Positions 61,601 through 64,000 of a stretch of DNA of 64,000 nucleotides are shown piece after piece (position 1 is the first letter of the stretch; each line of letters opens with the position of its first letter). Below the pieces are notes generated by a model. It saw only the letters and a program-made list of their open reading frames with translations, searched no databases and was not told the DNA's origin. Made by a program: the position numbers and the translations under genes. Source of the stretch: Acanthosepion esculentum (taxonomy: Eukaryota > Mollusca > Cephalopoda > Sepiida > Sepiidae); contig CAXIWW010000817.1 of the NCBI GenBank assembly GCA_964036315.1, positions 8,839,501 through 8,903,500 on the forward strand, read 5' to 3'.

Positions 61601-62355
61601 TTCTCTGACTGGGGGTCATCTGCGTGGGTCTTTCTCGGACTGTCTCCTGGGTGGGGGTTCGTCTGCGTTGGACTTTCTGGGACTCTCTCATGCGTGGGGG
61701 GACGTCTGTATGGGACTTTCTGAGACTGTCTCCTGGGCGGGGTTCGTCTGCATGGGACTTCCTGGGACTGTCTCCTGGGTTGGTGTCGTCTGCGTGTGAC
61801 ATTCTGGGACTGGGGGTCGTCTGCGTTGGACTTTATGGGACTGGGGGTCGTCTGCGTGGGACTTTCTGGGACTGGGGGTGGTCTGCGTGGGTCTTTCTGG
61901 GTCTGTCTCCTGTGTGGGGGTTCGTCTGCGTTGGACTTTCTGGGACTGTCTCGTGGGTGGGGGCTCGTATGCGTGGGACATTCTGAGACTGTCTCCTGGG
62001 TGGGGGGTCGTCTTCGTGAGACTTTCTGGGACTGGGTGTCATCTGGGTGGGACTTTCTGTGACTGTGGGTCGTCTGCGTTGGTCTTTCTGGGACTGTCTC
62101 TTGGGTGGGAGCCGTCTGCGTGGGACTTTCTAGGACTGGGGGTCGTCTGCGTGGGACTTGCTGGGACTGGGGGCCGTCTGCGTGGGACTTTTTGGGAGTG
62201 GGGTTCGTCTGCGTGGGAATTTCTGGGACGGTCTCCTAGGTGGGAGGTCGTCTGTTTGGTACTTTCTGGGACTGTCTCCTGGGTGGGGGGGTCGTCTGCG
62301 TGGGACTTTCAGGGACTGGGTCTCGTCTGCGTGGGACTTTCTGGGACTGTCTACT
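58684..62355 (+). repeat. Long-range copy of the window's first 3.7 kb of satellite A
   Basis: Aligned to positions 1-3706 with offset 58683-58696, falling to 58654 after one 42-bp unit present at about 2620-2662 is missing here. Matching rare units include ACTCTCTTCTGGGTGGGGG, GTGGATCTTTTTTGGACTC, GGCACTATCTCCTGGG and CATGCGTGGG. The match stops at about 62355, where the sequence switches to a copy of 54.7 kb. Confidence 0.85.
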
Positions 62356-64000
62356 GGGTGGGGGTCGTCTGCATGGGACTTTCTGGGACTGGGGTTCGTC
62401 TGCGTAGGTCTTTCTGGGACTCTCTCCTGGGTGGGGGTCGTCTGCGTGGGATATCTGGGACTGTCTCCTGGGTGGGGGTCGTCTGCATGGGACTTTCTGG
62501 GACTGGGGTTCGTCTGCGTGGGACTTTCTGGGACTGTCTCCTGGGTGGGCGGTCGTCTGCGTGGGACTTTCTGGGATGGGGGTCGTCTGCGTGGGTCTTC
62601 CTCGGACTGTCTCCTGACTGGGGGGTCGACTGCGTGGAAATTTCTGTGCCTGTCTCCTCGGTGGGGGTCGTCTGCGTGGGACTTTCTGGGACTGTCTCCT
62701 GGGTGTGGTGTTGTCTGCGTGGGACTTTCTGTGACTGTCTCCTGGGTGGGGGGTCGTCTGCGTGGGACTTTCTTGGACTGGGGGACGTCTGCGTGGGACT
62801 TCCTGGGACTGTCTCCTGGGTGGGGGTCGTCTGCGTGGGACTTTCTGGGACTGGGTGTCGTCTGCGTGGGACTTTCTGTGACTGTCTCCTGGGTGGGGGG
62901 TCGTCTGCGTAGGACTTTCTTGGACTGGGGGTCGTCTGCGTGGGACTTCCTGGGACTGTCTCCTGGGTGGGGGTCGTCTGCGTGGGACTTTCTGGGACTG
63001 GGTGTCGTCTGCGTGGGACTTTCTGGGACTGTCTCCTGGGTGGGAGGTCGTCTGCGTGGGACTTTCTGGGACTGTCTCCTGGGTGGATAGTCGTCTGCGT
63101 GGGACTTTCTGAGACAGGGGTTAGTCTGCGTGGGTCTTTCTGGTACTGACTCCTGGGTGGTGTTTCGTCTGCGTGGGACTTTCTGGGACTGTCTCCTTTG
63201 TTCTGCGTAGGACTTTGTGGGACTGGTGGTCGTCTGCGTGGGACATTCTGGGATTGCGTGTCGTCTGCGTGGGACTTTCTGGGACTGTTTCCTGGGCGTG
63301 GAGTCGTGTGCGTGAGACTTTCTGAGACAGGGGGTCGTCTCCGTGGGTCTTTCTGGTACTCTCTCCTGGGTGGGTGGGTCCTCTCCGTGGGACTTTCTGG
63401 GACTGTCTACTGGGTGGAGAGTCCACTGCGTGGGATTTTCTGGGACTGGGTGTCGTCTGCGTGGGACTTTCTGGGACAGGGTGTCTTCTGCGTGGGACTT
63501 TCTGGGATAGGTGTCGTCTGCGTGGGAATTTCTGGTAATGTTTCCTTGGTTGGGGGCGTCTGCGTGGGACTTTCTGGGACAGTGGGTCGTCTCCGTGGGA
63601 CTTTCTGGGACTGTCTCATGGGTGGGGGGGTGGTCTGCGTGGGACTTTCTGGGGCTGTCTCCTTGGTGGGTCTCGTCTGCGTAGGACATTGTGGGACTGG
63701 TGGTCGTGTGCCTGGGACTTTCTGGGACTGGGGGTCGTCTGCGTGTTACTTTCTGGGACTGGGTTCGTCTGCGTAGGTCTTTCTGGGACTCTCTCCTGGG
63801 TGGGGGTCGTCTGCGTGGGATATCTGGGACTGTCTCCTGGGTGAGGGTCGTCTGCATGGGACTTTCTGGGACTGGGGTTCGTCTGCGTGGGACTTTCTGG
63901 GACTGTCTCCTGGGTGGGCGGTCGTCTGCGTGGGACTTTCTGGGACTGGGGGTCGTTCGCGTGGGTCTTCCTCGGACTGTCTCCTGACTGGGGGGTCGTC
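62352..64000 (+). repeat. Copy of 54721-56368 (satellite A)
   Basis: Constant offset of 7631-7632 bp from GGGTGGGGGTCGTCTGCATGG (54724 and 62355) to the window end. Rare units match in order, including CTCCTTTGTTCTGCGTAGG (55562 and 63193) and GGTGGAGAGTCCACTGCG. Only scattered single-base differences were seen on the lines compared. Confidence 0.87.

Larger units (their letters stand above)
53823..64000 (+). repeat. Satellite A array, block 3
   Basis: More than 10 kb of 31/43-bp units on the same strand as blocks 1 and 2, continuing past the end of the window. It contains a higher-order pattern of about 1.2-1.4 kb: GTGCCTGTCTCCTCGG, GTGTGGTGTTGTCTGCG and CCTTGGTTGGGGGCGTC recur in order from about 54.78, 56.15 and 62.4 kb. 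The stretch 58684-62355 is a copy of window positions 1 to about 3700, and 62352-64000 is a copy of 54721-56368. The longest ORF of the window, 1040 codons on the minus strand at 53866-56988, lies here and is a by-product of the stop-free repeat. Confidence 0.95.

Noticed and set aside
1..64000. tRNA, rRNA, 5S or telomere repeats
   Set aside because: No tRNA A/B boxes, no rRNA-like stretches and no short telomeric motif arrays were found on either strand.

Overview
This window is 64 kb of pure satellite DNA from a eukaryote. I find no gene that can be supported on either strand. Tandem arrays this long, organised into higher-order units, are typical of centromeric, pericentromeric or sub-telomeric heterochromatin. 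The sequence alone does not identify the species; an animal, possibly an invertebrate, is a guess. All long open reading frames come from the repeats.

Four unrelated satellite families are present. Satellite A (about 22.4 kb) is G/T-rich on the + strand and is built from 31-bp and 43-bp units that differ by a 12-bp block. Satellite B (about 36.1 kb) has a 73-bp monomer organised as a three-monomer, 219-bp higher-order repeat (HOR). Satellite C (about 1.9 kb) is an AT-rich unit of 365-395 bp. Satellite D (about 3.6 kb) is a 60-bp unit.

Layout: A+ 1-5873; C- 5874-6289; B+ 6290-19793; B- 19794-22551; B+ 22552-28760; B- 28761-42395; C+ 42396-43862, ending in a small foldback; D+ about 43893-44353; A+ 44354-50701; D- 50702-53822; A+ 53823-64000. 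Both outer A arrays run off the window.

The main interest is architectural. The B block is bracketed by the same C/B breakpoint in mirror orientation (about 6289 and 42396). B changes strand three times, and one switch is a near-perfect hairpin with a 5-nt spacer. A long inverted duplication links about 22.6-24.3 kb with about 37.0-39.0 kb, and it is overlaid by a direct duplication of about 4.2 kb (30.1-34.4 versus 34.5-38.4 kb). Smaller tandem duplications lie near whole multiples of 73 or 219 bp, as expected from unequal exchange in register. The A array at 58.68-62.35 kb repeats window positions 1-3.7 kb, then switches to a copy of 54.72-56.37 kb. Satellite A is also free of stop codons in all six frames, which explains spurious ORFs of up to 1040 codons. 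Coordinates of array edges and duplications were read by eye and may be off by several bases.
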